A DNA stretch of 6,884 bases from Kiloniellaceae bacterium (GCA_021776145.1 JAJFGM010000247.1:1-6884); one strand, 5' to 3'; positions 1 through 6,418 are shown, numbered from the stretch's first letter. Numbers and translations: made by a program. Notes: generated by a model not told the origin, from the sequence alone.

Positions 1-2
1 AC

Positions 3-1190
3 CGCCTGACGGACCGCGATCCGGCGTTGCGCAAGGCCGCCGCCCAATCCCTGGGTAGGGTCCTCGGTGAAAATCAGCGCACCTTCGCGCTGATCACCAA
101 CACCCTGGCCAAGGACAAGCAGATCGAGGACGGCTGGCGCAACTTCGAGCGTCCGGTGTCGCCGCGCAACCTGTCGAACTTTGTCGAGGACGAAGTCGTC
201 GACGCCCTCGTGCGGTCCGTGCGCGACCACTATCCGCAGTTGTCGCATCGCTACTACGCCTTGAAGGCCAAGTGGTTCGGTGTCGGGAAGCTGCCTTACT
301 GGGACCGCAACGCGCCGCTGCCGGGCGGCGACGACCGGGTCATTCCCTGGGACGAGGCGCGCAACACCGTGCTCGACGCCTATCAGGCCTTTTCGCCGGC
401 CCTGGCGGCGCTCGGCCGTCAGTTCTTCGACAAGGATTGGATCGACGCGCCGGTGCGCCCCGGCAAGGCGCCGGGCGCCTTCGCGCATCCGACGGTGCCG
501 TCGGCGCATCCCTACCTGCTGCTCAATTATCAGGGCCGCACCCGCGACGTCATGACCCTGGCGCATGAACTCGGCCATGGCGTGCATCAGGTCCTCGCCG
601 CGCCGCAAGGCCAATTGATGGCGGATACACCGCTGACTCTGGCGGAAACCGCATCGGTCTTCGGCGAGATGCTGACCTTCCGGGCCTTGCTCGAGAAAGA
701 GACCGATCCACGCCGCCGCAAGATCATGCTGGCATCCAAGGTCGAGGATATGCTGAACACCGTGGTCCGACAGACTGCCATGCATTGTTTCGAGGCGGCG
801 GTTCACGACGAACGACGCGGCGGCGAGATTCTCTCCGAGCGTCTTTGCGAGATCTGGATGGAGACGCAGCGCGAAAGCCTGGGCCCGGCCCTGGAGTTCG
901 ACGACGCCTATCGCAACTACTGGGCCTATATCCCGCACTTCATCCACGTGCCGTTCTATGTCTATGCCTATGCCTTCGGCGACTGCCTGGTGAACTCGCT
1001 GTACGCCGTTTACGAAAACACCGAAGAAGGCTTCGCCGAAAAATACCTGGCGATGCTCGCTGCCGGCGGTACCAAGCGGCACAAGGAACTGCTGGCACCC
1101 TTTGGCCTGGATGCCTCGGAAGCCGATTTCTGGGGCCGCGGCCTCAGCCTGGTCAGCCGTTTCATCGACGAGCTCGAATCCCTGGAGTGA
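3..1190 (+). CDS. pepF: Oligoendopeptidase F, M3B family zinc metallopeptidase (5' end cut by window edge)
   Basis: Cytosolic zinc endopeptidase that cleaves short peptides, a role in peptide turnover. The reading frame is open from base 3, so translation enters from the left; the TTG at 27 is internal and not the start. About 395 residues are visible of a family usually near 600, so roughly the first third is missing. The zinc-binding motif HELGHGVHQ begins at base 564: the two histidines and the catalytic glutamate of HExGH are all present. The expected downstream ligand glutamate lies in LAETASVFGE (E codon at 645-647). The segment ending LAKDK and the Tyr-rich stretch PHFIHVPFYVYAYAFGD near 930-980 are typical of PepF in subfamily M3B. 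The stop is at 1188-1190, followed by a 67-bp gap to the next start. No truncation other than the window edge. Family assignment is firm; substrate range cannot be read from sequence. Confidence 0.95.
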   Translation, partial: RLTDRDPALRKAAAQSLGRVLGENQRTFALITNTLAKDKQIEDGWRNFERPVSPRNLSNFVEDEVVDALVRSVRDHYPQLSHRYYALKAKWFGVGKLPYWDRNAPLPGGDDRVIPWDEARNTVLDAYQAFSPALAALGRQFFDKDWIDAPVRPGKAPGAFAHPTVPSAHPYLLLNYQGRTRDVMTLAHELGHGVHQVLAAPQGQLMADTPLTLAETASVFGEMLTFRALLEKETDPRRRKIMLASKVEDMLNTVVRQTAMHCFEAAVHDERRGGEILSERLCEIWMETQRESLGPALEFDDAYRNYWAYIPHFIHVPFYVYAYAFGDCLVNSLYAVYENTEEGFAEKYLAMLAAGGTKRHKELLAPFGLDASEADFWGRGLSLVSRFIDELESLE

Positions 1191-1257
1191 GCTACGCGTG
1201 ATGCCTCCGGCCAACAGTCCGACCAGCAGCTCGGTACCGGGAGACGGCGGCGCGACG

Positions 1258-2487
1258 ATGGACATCGTCGTCATTGGCGCCGGGGTCCAGGGTCTTTCGG
1301 CGGCGCTATTCCTGCAGAACGACGGACACCGCGTGGTGGTGGTCGACCCGCGCGAGCCCGGAACCGGCACAAGTTTCGGCAATGCCGGCGCCGTCGTGAC
1401 GACGAGCTGCGCGCCGCTGGCGATGCCGGGCATCTTGCGCCAGGTTCCGAAAATGCTGCTCGACCCACAAGGCCCGCTGATCGTGCGCTGGTCCTATCTG
1501 CCGCGCGCCTTGCCATGGCTGTTCGACCTTGTCCGTGCCAGCCGGCCGCGCCAGGTCGAGCGCATTTCCATTGCCCTGGCGGCGCTCAACAGCCGTGCCG
1601 AGAAACCCTGGCGCGAGCTGTCGCGCCTCTGTGGGGCGGAAGATCTTTTGCGGCCCGTCGGCTGGTTGAAGGTATACGAAAAGGCTGAGAATTTCGAAGC
1701 GACCCGGGCCGAGCGCGACTTGATGACGCGCCGCGGCTGTCGTTTCGAAGTGCTTTCCGCCGACGAGTTGCGGCAACTGGAGCCGAACCTGGCGCCGCAC
1801 TTTCGCTGGGGATTATTTCAGCCCGACGCCCATTTCCTGCTCGATCCGCATGTCATGACATCGCGCTTCGCGCAGACCTTCCTGCAGCGCGGCGGTGAAA
1901 TCCGTCGCGAGACCGCCGGCACCATCGAGACGACGGCCGAGGGGCGCCACCGGGTGGTGACGGATCAGGCGCGTCTCGATGCCGACCGGGTGGTGCTCGC
2001 CGCCGGCGCCTGGTCGCGGCCTTTCCTGAAACAGCTCGGCGTGCGCCCACGCCTGGACACCGAGCGCGGCTACCACCTTATGCTGCCGCAGCCCGAGCGC
2101 GGTCTTAACCGGCCGACCGTCAATGGCGACAGCGGTTTTGCGCTCTGTCCCATGCTAAAGGGCATGCGCCTGGTCAGCGGCGTCGAATTCGCCGGCCTGG
2201 CGGCGGCGCCGGACTATCGCCGCATCCGCGGCCTCTTGCCGCTGGCCCAACGCATGCTGCCGGGCCTGTCGGGTGACGAACAAAGCGCCTGGCTCGGATT
2301 TCGTCCCTCGATCCCGGATTCGTTGCCGGTGATCGGCCCGGCGCCCCGCCTGCCCGGTGTCTACTGCGCCTTCGGCCATGGCCATCTCGGCATGACCGAA
2401 GGACCGGTCACCGGCCGGCTGATCGCCGACCTCGTCGCCGGCCGCGACCCGGGACTCGATATCGCTGCCTTCAGCCCTGGGCGCTAA
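1258..2487 (+). CDS. FAD-dependent oxidoreductase of the DAO/DadA type (D-amino-acid-dehydrogenase-like)
   Basis: Probable flavoprotein that oxidatively deaminates an amino acid or related amine, passing electrons to an acceptor; the substrate is not determined by the sequence. With the start at 1258 it has 409 residues, close to DadA proteins. The N-terminal Rossmann motif GAGVQG is at residues 7-12, with an acidic residue (D30) ending the second strand where it would bind the FAD ribose. SFGNAG at 39-44 matches the DadA flavin loop. The C-terminal FAD-capping segment GFRPSIPDSLPVIGP (347-361) is followed by FGHGHLGMTEGP (372-383), both characteristic of DAO-fold enzymes. The frame is open upstream and offers ATG 1201 and GTG 1198, just after GGAG of the previous gene's end. 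I prefer 1258 because the dinucleotide fold normally begins within a few residues of the N-terminus, although its Shine-Dalgarno (GGGAGA near 1240) is rather distant. DadA identity is plausible but not proven, so no symbol is given. Confidence 0.9.
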   Translation: MDIVVIGAGVQGLSAALFLQNDGHRVVVVDPREPGTGTSFGNAGAVVTTSCAPLAMPGILRQVPKMLLDPQGPLIVRWSYLPRALPWLFDLVRASRPRQVERISIALAALNSRAEKPWRELSRLCGAEDLLRPVGWLKVYEKAENFEATRAERDLMTRRGCRFEVLSADELRQLEPNLAPHFRWGLFQPDAHFLLDPHVMTSRFAQTFLQRGGEIRRETAGTIETTAEGRHRVVTDQARLDADRVVLAAGAWSRPFLKQLGVRPRLDTERGYHLMLPQPERGLNRPTVNGDSGFALCPMLKGMRLVSGVEFAGLAAAPDYRRIRGLLPLAQRMLPGLSGDEQSAWLGFRPSIPDSLPVIGPAPRLPGVYCAFGHGHLGMTEGPVTGRLIADLVAGRDPGLDIAAFSPGR

Positions 2488-2535
2488 ATCTGTGAAACCT
2501 GGAATTCCCCGCCCCGCGAGGCCATGTGAGAAGAC

Positions 2536-4011
2536 ATGGACGACGAGCCACGCAACGCAGCGGCCAAGCACGCGCCCGCCAAGGACACGCCCGCCAAGGA
2601 CACGCCCGCCAAGGGCATGCCCGCTAAAGACGCATCTGCCGCGCAGCCCGGCGAAGATCTCGGCAAGGAAACGTCGAACCTCGGTGGACGCCTGAAGCGC
2701 TACGCCCGGGTCGGCGGCGCCGTCGGCGGATTGGCGGCGCAGTTGGCCGGCGCCCGCATCCTCGGCACCAAACTGGACCGTGGCCGCCATTCGACCGAAT
2801 TGAAATCGGCGCTCGGCGGCCTCAAGGGGCCGCTGATGAAAGCTGCACAGATCCTGGCCACCATTCCCGATGCCCTGCCGCGCGAGTATGCCGAAGAACT
2901 GCGCCAGTTGCAGTCCAACGCGCCGGCCATGGGCTGGCCCTTCGTGCGTCGCCGCATGCGCGGCGAGCTGGGGCCGGACTGGCAGAAAAAATTCCGCAGC
3001 TTCGAACATCAGGCCGCCGCCGCCGCGTCGCTCGGCCAGGTTCACCGCGCCGTTGGCCTCGACGGCACGGAGCTTGCCTGCAAGCTGCAGTACCCCGATA
3101 TGCTGTCGACGGTCGAGGCCGATCTGCAGCAGCTGCGTCTGGCCTTTGGTATCTATCGCCGCTACGACCAGGCCATCGACCCCAGCAACATCTATAAGGA
3201 ACTGGCGGAACGGCTACGCGAGGAACTTGACTACGAGCGCGAAGCCAAACACATGCGGCTCTATGCCAGCATGTTGAAAAAGGAACCGGGCGTGCGTCTG
3301 CCCGTGGCGGTCGACACGCTCTCGACAGTGCGCCTCTTGACCATGAACTGGCTGAGCGGCGCGCCGCTGCTCGACTTCGTGGCGGCGCACCAGACCGACG
3401 TCGAAGCCCGCAACGAGGTGGCGCTGAACATGTTCCGGGCCTGGTACGTGCCGTTCTATACCTGCGGCGTCATTCACGGCGACCCGCATCTCGGCAACTA
3501 CACGGTGGCGCCGGAGCGACACATCAATCTTCTCGACTTCGGCTGCGTCCGGGTATTTCCGCCGCGCTTTGTCGAAGGCGTGATCGACCTTTATTTCGCG
3601 CTCGAGCGCGGCGACCGCGACCTGGCGGTGCATGCCTATGAAACCTGGGGCTTCAACGATCTGTCGAACGAGCTTCTTGAGGCGCTCAACATCTGGGCCG
3701 GGTTTCTCTACGGACCGCTGTTGACGGACAAGCCGCAACCGATCATGGGCGAGGAGGATTCGCTGTTCGGCGCTCGCGTCGCCGGCCGTGTGCACTCCGA
3801 ACTGCGGCGCCTTGGCGGCGTGCGGCCGCCGCGCGAATTCGTGCTCATGGACCGCGCCGCCATCGGCCTGGGATCGGTCTTCATGCATCTCAAGGCCGAG
3901 ATCAACTGGCATCGCCATTTCCACGAACTGATCGCCGGCTTCGACGTGACGGCGCTGCAACGTCGGCAGAAGCGTCTGCTCGGCACTGTCGGCCTTTCGC
4001 CGCCCGAATGA
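2536..4011 (+). CDS. ABC1/UbiB/AarF-family atypical kinase
   Basis: Protein-kinase-like ATPase of the ABC1/ADCK/UbiB family, whose members support ubiquinone biosynthesis in bacteria and mitochondria; that role is inferred here. It has 491 residues. Visible motifs in order: KAAQ at 102-105 in the place of the family KxGQ; alanine-rich loop AAAAASLGQVHRA (about 160-172); ATP-binding lysine K183 in ELACKLQYP; catalytic loop HGDPHLGNY (314-322); metal-binding DFG (334-336). All the nucleotide-handling residues of the family are therefore present, only the N-terminal KxGQ being altered. Residues 9-33 are a PAKDT-type repeat rich in Ala, Lys, Pro and Asp, with no signal peptide and no membrane helix recognised. 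The Shine-Dalgarno (GAGAAG, 2528-2533) is very close to the ATG, so a start at ATG 2617 inside the repeat is possible. The last 65 residues include the part (427-486) duplicated at 4736-4919. The original C-terminus may have been replaced; this copy ends with LSPPE. Confidence 0.92.
   Translation: MDDEPRNAAAKHAPAKDTPAKDTPAKGMPAKDASAAQPGEDLGKETSNLGGRLKRYARVGGAVGGLAAQLAGARILGTKLDRGRHSTELKSALGGLKGPLMKAAQILATIPDALPREYAEELRQLQSNAPAMGWPFVRRRMRGELGPDWQKKFRSFEHQAAAAASLGQVHRAVGLDGTELACKLQYPDMLSTVEADLQQLRLAFGIYRRYDQAIDPSNIYKELAERLREELDYEREAKHMRLYASMLKKEPGVRLPVAVDTLSTVRLLTMNWLSGAPLLDFVAAHQTDVEARNEVALNMFRAWYVPFYTCGVIHGDPHLGNYTVAPERHINLLDFGCVRVFPPRFVEGVIDLYFALERGDRDLAVHAYETWGFNDLSNELLEALNIWAGFLYGPLLTDKPQPIMGEEDSLFGARVAGRVHSELRRLGGVRPPREFVLMDRAAIGLGSVFMHLKAEINWHRHFHELIAGFDVTALQRRQKRLLGTVGLSPPE
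2560..2634 (+). repeat. 15-bp in-frame tandem repeat encoding PAKDT units
   Basis: Four adjacent 15-bp units start at 2575, 2590, 2605 and 2620, consensus CCCGCCAAGGACACG, with a degenerate unit before them at 2560-2574. The first two units are identical; the third reads PAKGM and the fourth PAKDA, with synonymous changes. The period is a multiple of three, so copy-number change would keep the frame. The repeat lies in a poorly ordered, charged N-terminal tail ahead of the kinase core. Confidence 0.9.
3813..3993 (+). repeat. Direct repeat copy A: 3' part of the UbiB-like gene
   Basis: This stretch matches 4736-4916 without gaps at a constant offset of 923 bp. I count 13 mismatches in 181 positions (about 93% identity). 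It lies inside the UbiB-like coding sequence (residues 427-486). Similarity starts abruptly at 3813 and stops at 3993, after which this copy runs on for five more codons before its stop and the other copy stops at once. Confidence 0.95.
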
Positions 4012-4126
4012 CTCGCCCGCGATGGTGGTCGCCGGGTGATCAGGGCAGGTGTGCGCTTCGTCGAAAATCGGCTACTGACGCGGTTCCGAAATGAGAGATC
4101 TAGCCAAGCGATTCTACGTCCAGAAA

Positions 4127-4156
4127 TTGACATAATACTATAATATAGTATATATT
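4127..4156 (+). promoter_or_regulatory. Probable sigma-70 promoter of the parDE module
   Basis: A consensus -35 hexamer TTGACA is at 4127-4132 and a TATATT -10 candidate at 4151-4156, separated by 18 bp. The region is strikingly AT-rich in an otherwise GC-rich window and lies 34 bp upstream of the parD start. A TATAAT at 4139-4144 is an alternative -10 but has no matching -35. The start codon of parD is preceded by AAGGGG (4178-4183), a good Shine-Dalgarno 6 bp away. Confidence 0.65.
4135..4151. promoter_or_regulatory. Perfect 17-bp palindrome, likely ParD autoregulatory operator
   Basis: ATACTATA-A-TATAGTAT is an exact inverted repeat of 8+8 bp around one central base, placed between the -35 and the putative -10. 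Ribbon-helix-helix antitoxins of the ParD type bind such palindromes as dimers and repress their own operon, so the position fits an operator that blocks RNA polymerase. Binding is inferred from position and symmetry. Confidence 0.7.
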
Positions 4157-4189
4157 GGTAAGATCGATTTCAGTTGGAAGGGGAAATCA

Positions 4190-4426
4190 ATGGCAAAAAC
4201 AACTAGCATTTCCTTGGGCGATCACTTTTCGAGCTTCGTTGAAGGGCTGGTGTCGAAAGGTCGCTATGGCTCCGCCAGCGAAGTGGCGCGGGCAGGCCTT
4301 CGGATGCTCGAAGAGCATGAAATCAAGCACGCAGCGCTGCAACGAGCCATCACGGAAGGGCTTGAAGGCGGCATATCCGAAAAATTTGACATGGGCGCAC
4401 TTCAGCGAGAAATGGACAATGAATAG
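4190..4426 (+). CDS. parD: ParD-like ribbon-helix-helix antitoxin
   Basis: Antitoxin of a type II toxin-antitoxin pair: it should bind and neutralise the ParE-like toxin encoded next and repress the operon. It has 78 residues, normal for the family. The N-terminal strand TTSISL (4-9) followed by two helices with SKGRYGSASEVARAGLRMLE (22-41) is the classic ParD/CopG-type DNA-binding fold. The C-terminal part (about 45-78), rich in Glu and ending EMDNE, corresponds to the toxin-wrapping arm. The start is set by AAGGGG 6 bp upstream. Its TAG stop shares one base with the GTG start of the toxin gene, which implies translational coupling. Codon use is less GC-rich than in the surrounding genes. 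The frame is intact, whereas the partner is not. Confidence 0.92.
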   Translation: MAKTTSISLGDHFSSFVEGLVSKGRYGSASEVARAGLRMLEEHEIKHAALQRAITEGLEGGISEKFDMGALQREMDNE

Positions 4427-4721
4427 TGCCCGGATTTCGTGTCAGCAAATCAGCCGATTCTGATATCCGTGCGATTGCCCGATACACTCAAGATGAGTGG
4501 GGCACGGGGCAACGCCGGAATTATCTGGACGGATTGAACGCCAAATTCGAAATCCTGTCACAAACTCCGACGATCGCCGCCGAGAGGCAGGATCTTGATC
4601 CGCCCGTGCGTATCCATATCCACGAGAAACATTGGATCGTATACTCAACGATGAACGCGGAATTCTGATAATCCGTGTTCTCCACCAGAGCATGGATGTT
4701 CCGGCGCATCTCTCTTCTTAA
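4426..4721 (+). pseudogene. parE: ParE-like toxin, frameshifted near its 3' end
   Basis: Family: ParE/RelE-fold toxins; ParE members poison DNA gyrase. As read, a GTG start at 4426 gives 80 residues ending at TGA 4666-4668. The N-terminal part (GFRVSKSADSDIRAIARYTQDEWG) and the later RIHIHEKHWIVYST are typical ParE. The expected last strand and tail are missing in that frame but appear in the next one: from base 4662 the sequence reads ILIIRVLHQSMDVPAHLSS and stops at TAA 4719-4721. Adding one base around 4660-4662 (for example GAATTC back to GAAATTC) joins both parts into 98 residues, a usual ParE length. The shift removes the C-terminal strand, so the product is probably inactive or unstable. 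Alternatives are a sequencing error or a functional short form. No canonical slippery heptamer is visible. Confidence 0.85.
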
Positions 4722-4735
4722 ATCGCGAACAGCAA

Positions 4736-4919
4736 TGGTGGCGTGCGGCCGCCGCGCGAATTCGTGCTCATGGACCGCGCCGCCATCGGTCTGGGACCGG
4801 ACTTCATGCATCTCAAGGCAGAGATCAACTGGCTTCGCCATTTCCACGAACTGATCGCCGGCTTCGAGGTGACGGCGCTGCAACGCCGGCAGATGCTGCT
4901 GCTCGCCGCTGTCGGCTGA
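4736..4919 (+). pseudogene. Second, diverged copy of the 3' end of the UbiB-like gene (direct repeat copy B)
   Basis: Bases 4736-4916 align with 3813-3993. Translated from 4737 it gives 60 codons in the same frame as the UbiB-like C-terminus (GGVRPPREFVLMDRAAIGLG onwards, ending AVG), then TGA at 4917-4919. No kinase motif is included and no convincing ribosome site or start is present, so this is a gene remnant rather than a working gene. Compared with the full copy, 12 codons differ: 8 change the amino acid (S to P, V to D, H to L, D to E, K to M, R to L, G to A, T to A) and 4 are silent. That ratio suggests relaxed selection in at least one copy. It begins only 14 bp after the reconstructed parE stop. 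It could be the original end of the gene, displaced when the insert arrived, or an imported fragment. Confidence 0.9.
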
Positions 4920-5155
4920 TCAGGAAGGGCGCAATCGCCGCCGAAGAGCGCCGTTTGAAAAAATTACCGCGCTGCGCCAGGAATAAAGTGACCCGACACG
5001 CGACCGAATGTCGCAAGGGGGCTTGCTAGAGGCGCGTACAGCCGTCATTAAGACGTGCCGCGATGTATCTGGTGTTTTTGACCGCGCAATAGCGCGCATT
5101 GCGCGCGGCGTGTTTGCATCGCCACGCAAGAATTCCAACTGGGGGCTGCACTGAC
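4920..5155. other. Non-coding leader upstream of pntAA
   Basis: No gene is supported in these 236 bp. A GC-rich stem (GGCGC 4928-4932 with GCGCC 4948-4952) precedes an A-rich run, and GCAAG/CTTGC (5013-5026) forms a small hairpin. The transhydrogenase promoter should lie here; TTGCTA (5023-5028) with CATTAA (5046-5051) at 17 bp is a weak candidate only. GGGGG at 5141-5145 is the likely Shine-Dalgarno for pntAA. Confidence 0.5.
5083..5105. promoter_or_regulatory. 8+8 bp inverted repeat in the pntAA leader
   Basis: CGCGCAAT (5083-5090) and ATTGCGCG (5098-5105) are exact reverse complements around a 7-bp GC-rich spacer, about 50 bp before the pntAA start. It could be an operator for a dimeric regulator or an RNA stem in the 5' leader. 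There is no T-run, so it is not an ordinary terminator. Function is unknown. Confidence 0.4.
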
Positions 5156-6418
5156 ATGAAGATCGCGATCCCGAAGGAGAGGCGCCCGCACGAGGCCCGC
5201 GTTGCCGTCTCGCCGGAGACCGTGAAGAAGCTGATCGGCCTGGGGGCCGAGGTCGTGATTGAAAAGGGTGCCGGGTCAGGCGCCGCCTTTACGGATCAGT
5301 CCTACAAGGACGCCGGCGCGACAATAGCCGCCTCCGCCAAGGCGACGCTTTCCGGCGCCGAGGTGATCTTGAAGGTGCAGCGGCCGCAGATCGGCGGCAA
5401 GAACAGCGAGGCCGCAGGCCTGGCCGCCGGCGTTCACCTGATCTGCATCATGGATCCCCTGCGTGCCAAGGACGATGTCGCGGCGCTCGCCGAGCTGGGC
5501 GTCACCGCCTTTGCCATGGACATGGTGCCGCGCATTACCCGCGCCCAGGCCATGGACGTGCTGTCCTCGCAGGCCAACTTGGCGGGTTACAAGGCCGTGC
5601 TCGACGCCGCCGAACACTATGGCCGCGCCATGCCGATGATGATGACCGCGGCCGGCAAGATATTGCCGGCCAGGACTTTGGTGATGGGCGCCGGCGTTGC
5701 CGGCCTGCAGGCCATCGCCACGGCGCGGCGCCTCGGCGCCATTGTCAGCGCCACCGACGTGCGCCCGGCGGCCAAGGAACAGGTTGAAAGCCTCGGCGCC
5801 AGCTTCGTTGCCGTCGAAGACGAGGAATTCAAGCAGGCCGAGACGGCCGGCGGCTATGCCAAGGAAATGAGCGAGACCTATAAGGCCAAGCAAGCCGAGC
5901 TGACCGCCCTGTCCATCGCCAAGCAGGATATCGTGATCACCACGGCCCTGATCCCGGGGCGTCCGGCGCCGCTGTTGATCAGCGCCGAGATGGTCGAGAG
6001 CATGAAACCGGGATCGGTCATCGTCGATCTGGCCGTGGAAAACGGTGGCAACTGCGCACTGTCCAAACTCGGCAAGGTGGTGACCAGCAAGAACGGCGTC
6101 AAGATCGTCGGCCACGCCAACGTGCCGAGCCGACTGGCGACTGAGTCCTCATCGCTCTACGCCCGCAATATCCTGAATTTCCTGCAACTTTTGATCGACG
6201 CCGAGAGCAAGGCGCTGGCGATCGATTGGGAAGACGACATCGTCAAGGGCACCCTAATTTGCCGCGACGGCGCCGTCGTGCATCCGGCGCTGGCCGAAAT
6301 GCACGCACCGGCACCCGAAGCGGAAAGCCCGAAACCGCAAGAACCGGGTTCGGGCGGAGGCGATGAAGCCGGGCCGGCCGAAGCCATCCCGGATGCGCCG
6401 TCTGAGGAAGGAGCATGA
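5156..6418 (+). CDS. pntAA: Proton-translocating NAD(P) transhydrogenase, alpha subunit part 1 (NAD(H)-binding domain I)
   Basis: Soluble NAD(H)-binding subunit of the membrane transhydrogenase, which transfers hydride between NAD(H) and NADP(H) coupled to proton movement. It has 420 residues from ATG 5156. The N-terminus MKIAIPKER and R12-P13-H14-E15-A16-R17-V18 match the alanine dehydrogenase/PntA fold. The nucleotide loop TRAQAMDVLSSQ (128-139), the Rossmann motif GAGVAG (178-183), ATDVRP (about 198-203) and TTALIPGRPAP are all present. GHANVPSR and VHPAL (375-379) close the conserved domain. The last 41 residues are an Ala/Pro/Glu/Gly-rich tail that looks like a flexible linker towards the membrane subunit and makes the protein longer than the usual 370-385. 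The open frame extends to 5099, but 5156 fits the family N-terminus and the upstream GGGGG. The stop overlaps the pntAB start (ATGA). Confidence 0.96.
   Translation: MKIAIPKERRPHEARVAVSPETVKKLIGLGAEVVIEKGAGSGAAFTDQSYKDAGATIAASAKATLSGAEVILKVQRPQIGGKNSEAAGLAAGVHLICIMDPLRAKDDVAALAELGVTAFAMDMVPRITRAQAMDVLSSQANLAGYKAVLDAAEHYGRAMPMMMTAAGKILPARTLVMGAGVAGLQAIATARRLGAIVSATDVRPAAKEQVESLGASFVAVEDEEFKQAETAGGYAKEMSETYKAKQAELTALSIAKQDIVITTALIPGRPAPLLISAEMVESMKPGSVIVDLAVENGGNCALSKLGKVVTSKNGVKIVGHANVPSRLATESSSLYARNILNFLQLLIDAESKALAIDWEDDIVKGTLICRDGAVVHPALAEMHAPAPEAESPKPQEPGSGGGDEAGPAEAIPDAPSEEGA

Larger units (their letters stand above)
4012..4735. other. Accessory insert carrying a ParDE toxin-antitoxin module between two copies of a UbiB-gene end
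   Basis: This interval separates the two direct-repeat copies. Its first 178 bp before parD are non-coding and become AT-rich from about 4085; codon use in the two small genes is clearly less GC-biased than in the genes on either side, which suggests transfer from elsewhere. A short imperfect hairpin (CCCGCGA with TCGCCGGG, about 4017-4036) follows the UbiB-like stop but has no T-run. No transposase, integrase or terminal inverted repeats are visible. The unit might have entered by homologous recombination using the repeated gene end; that is inference. Confidence 0.65.

Noticed and set aside
1102..1257. Upstream extension of the FAD oxidoreductase frame into the end of pepF
   Set aside because: It would overlap pepF and add residues before the Rossmann strand that the family lacks; ATG 1201 remains a minor alternative only.
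4012..4045. Rho-independent terminator after the UbiB-like gene
   Set aside because: The CCCGCGA/TCGCCGGG hairpin has a bulged base and no T-run after it.
4155..4463. 102-codon open frame overlapping parD in another frame
   Set aside because: It is out of frame with the well-supported ParD antitoxin, has a weaker start context, and its product resembles nothing I know.
4655..4668. Programmed -1 frameshifting to make full-length ParE
   Set aside because: There is no canonical X-XXY-YYZ slippery heptamer and no strong downstream stem; a deletion or sequencing error is simpler.
4521..4883. Antisense open frame whose N-terminus resembles that of another antisense frame at 3214-3960
   Set aside because: The likeness only reflects the duplicated UbiB-gene end read on the other strand; neither frame has a ribosome site or family resemblance.
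4012..4919. Insertion sequence or integron-like element
   Set aside because: No transposase or integrase, no terminal inverted repeats and no short target duplication; the only flanking repeat is the long UbiB-gene segment.
4920..5155. Small membrane-protein gene upstream of pntAA, such as the aa3-type oxidase subunit IV I recall at this position in some relatives
   Set aside because: No frame in this stretch gives a hydrophobic small protein with a usable start.
5276..6115. Long antisense open frame (279 codons) within pntAA
   Set aside because: High-GC shadow frame opposite a clearly coding gene; the translation is low-complexity Gly/His/Ala with no recognisable domain.
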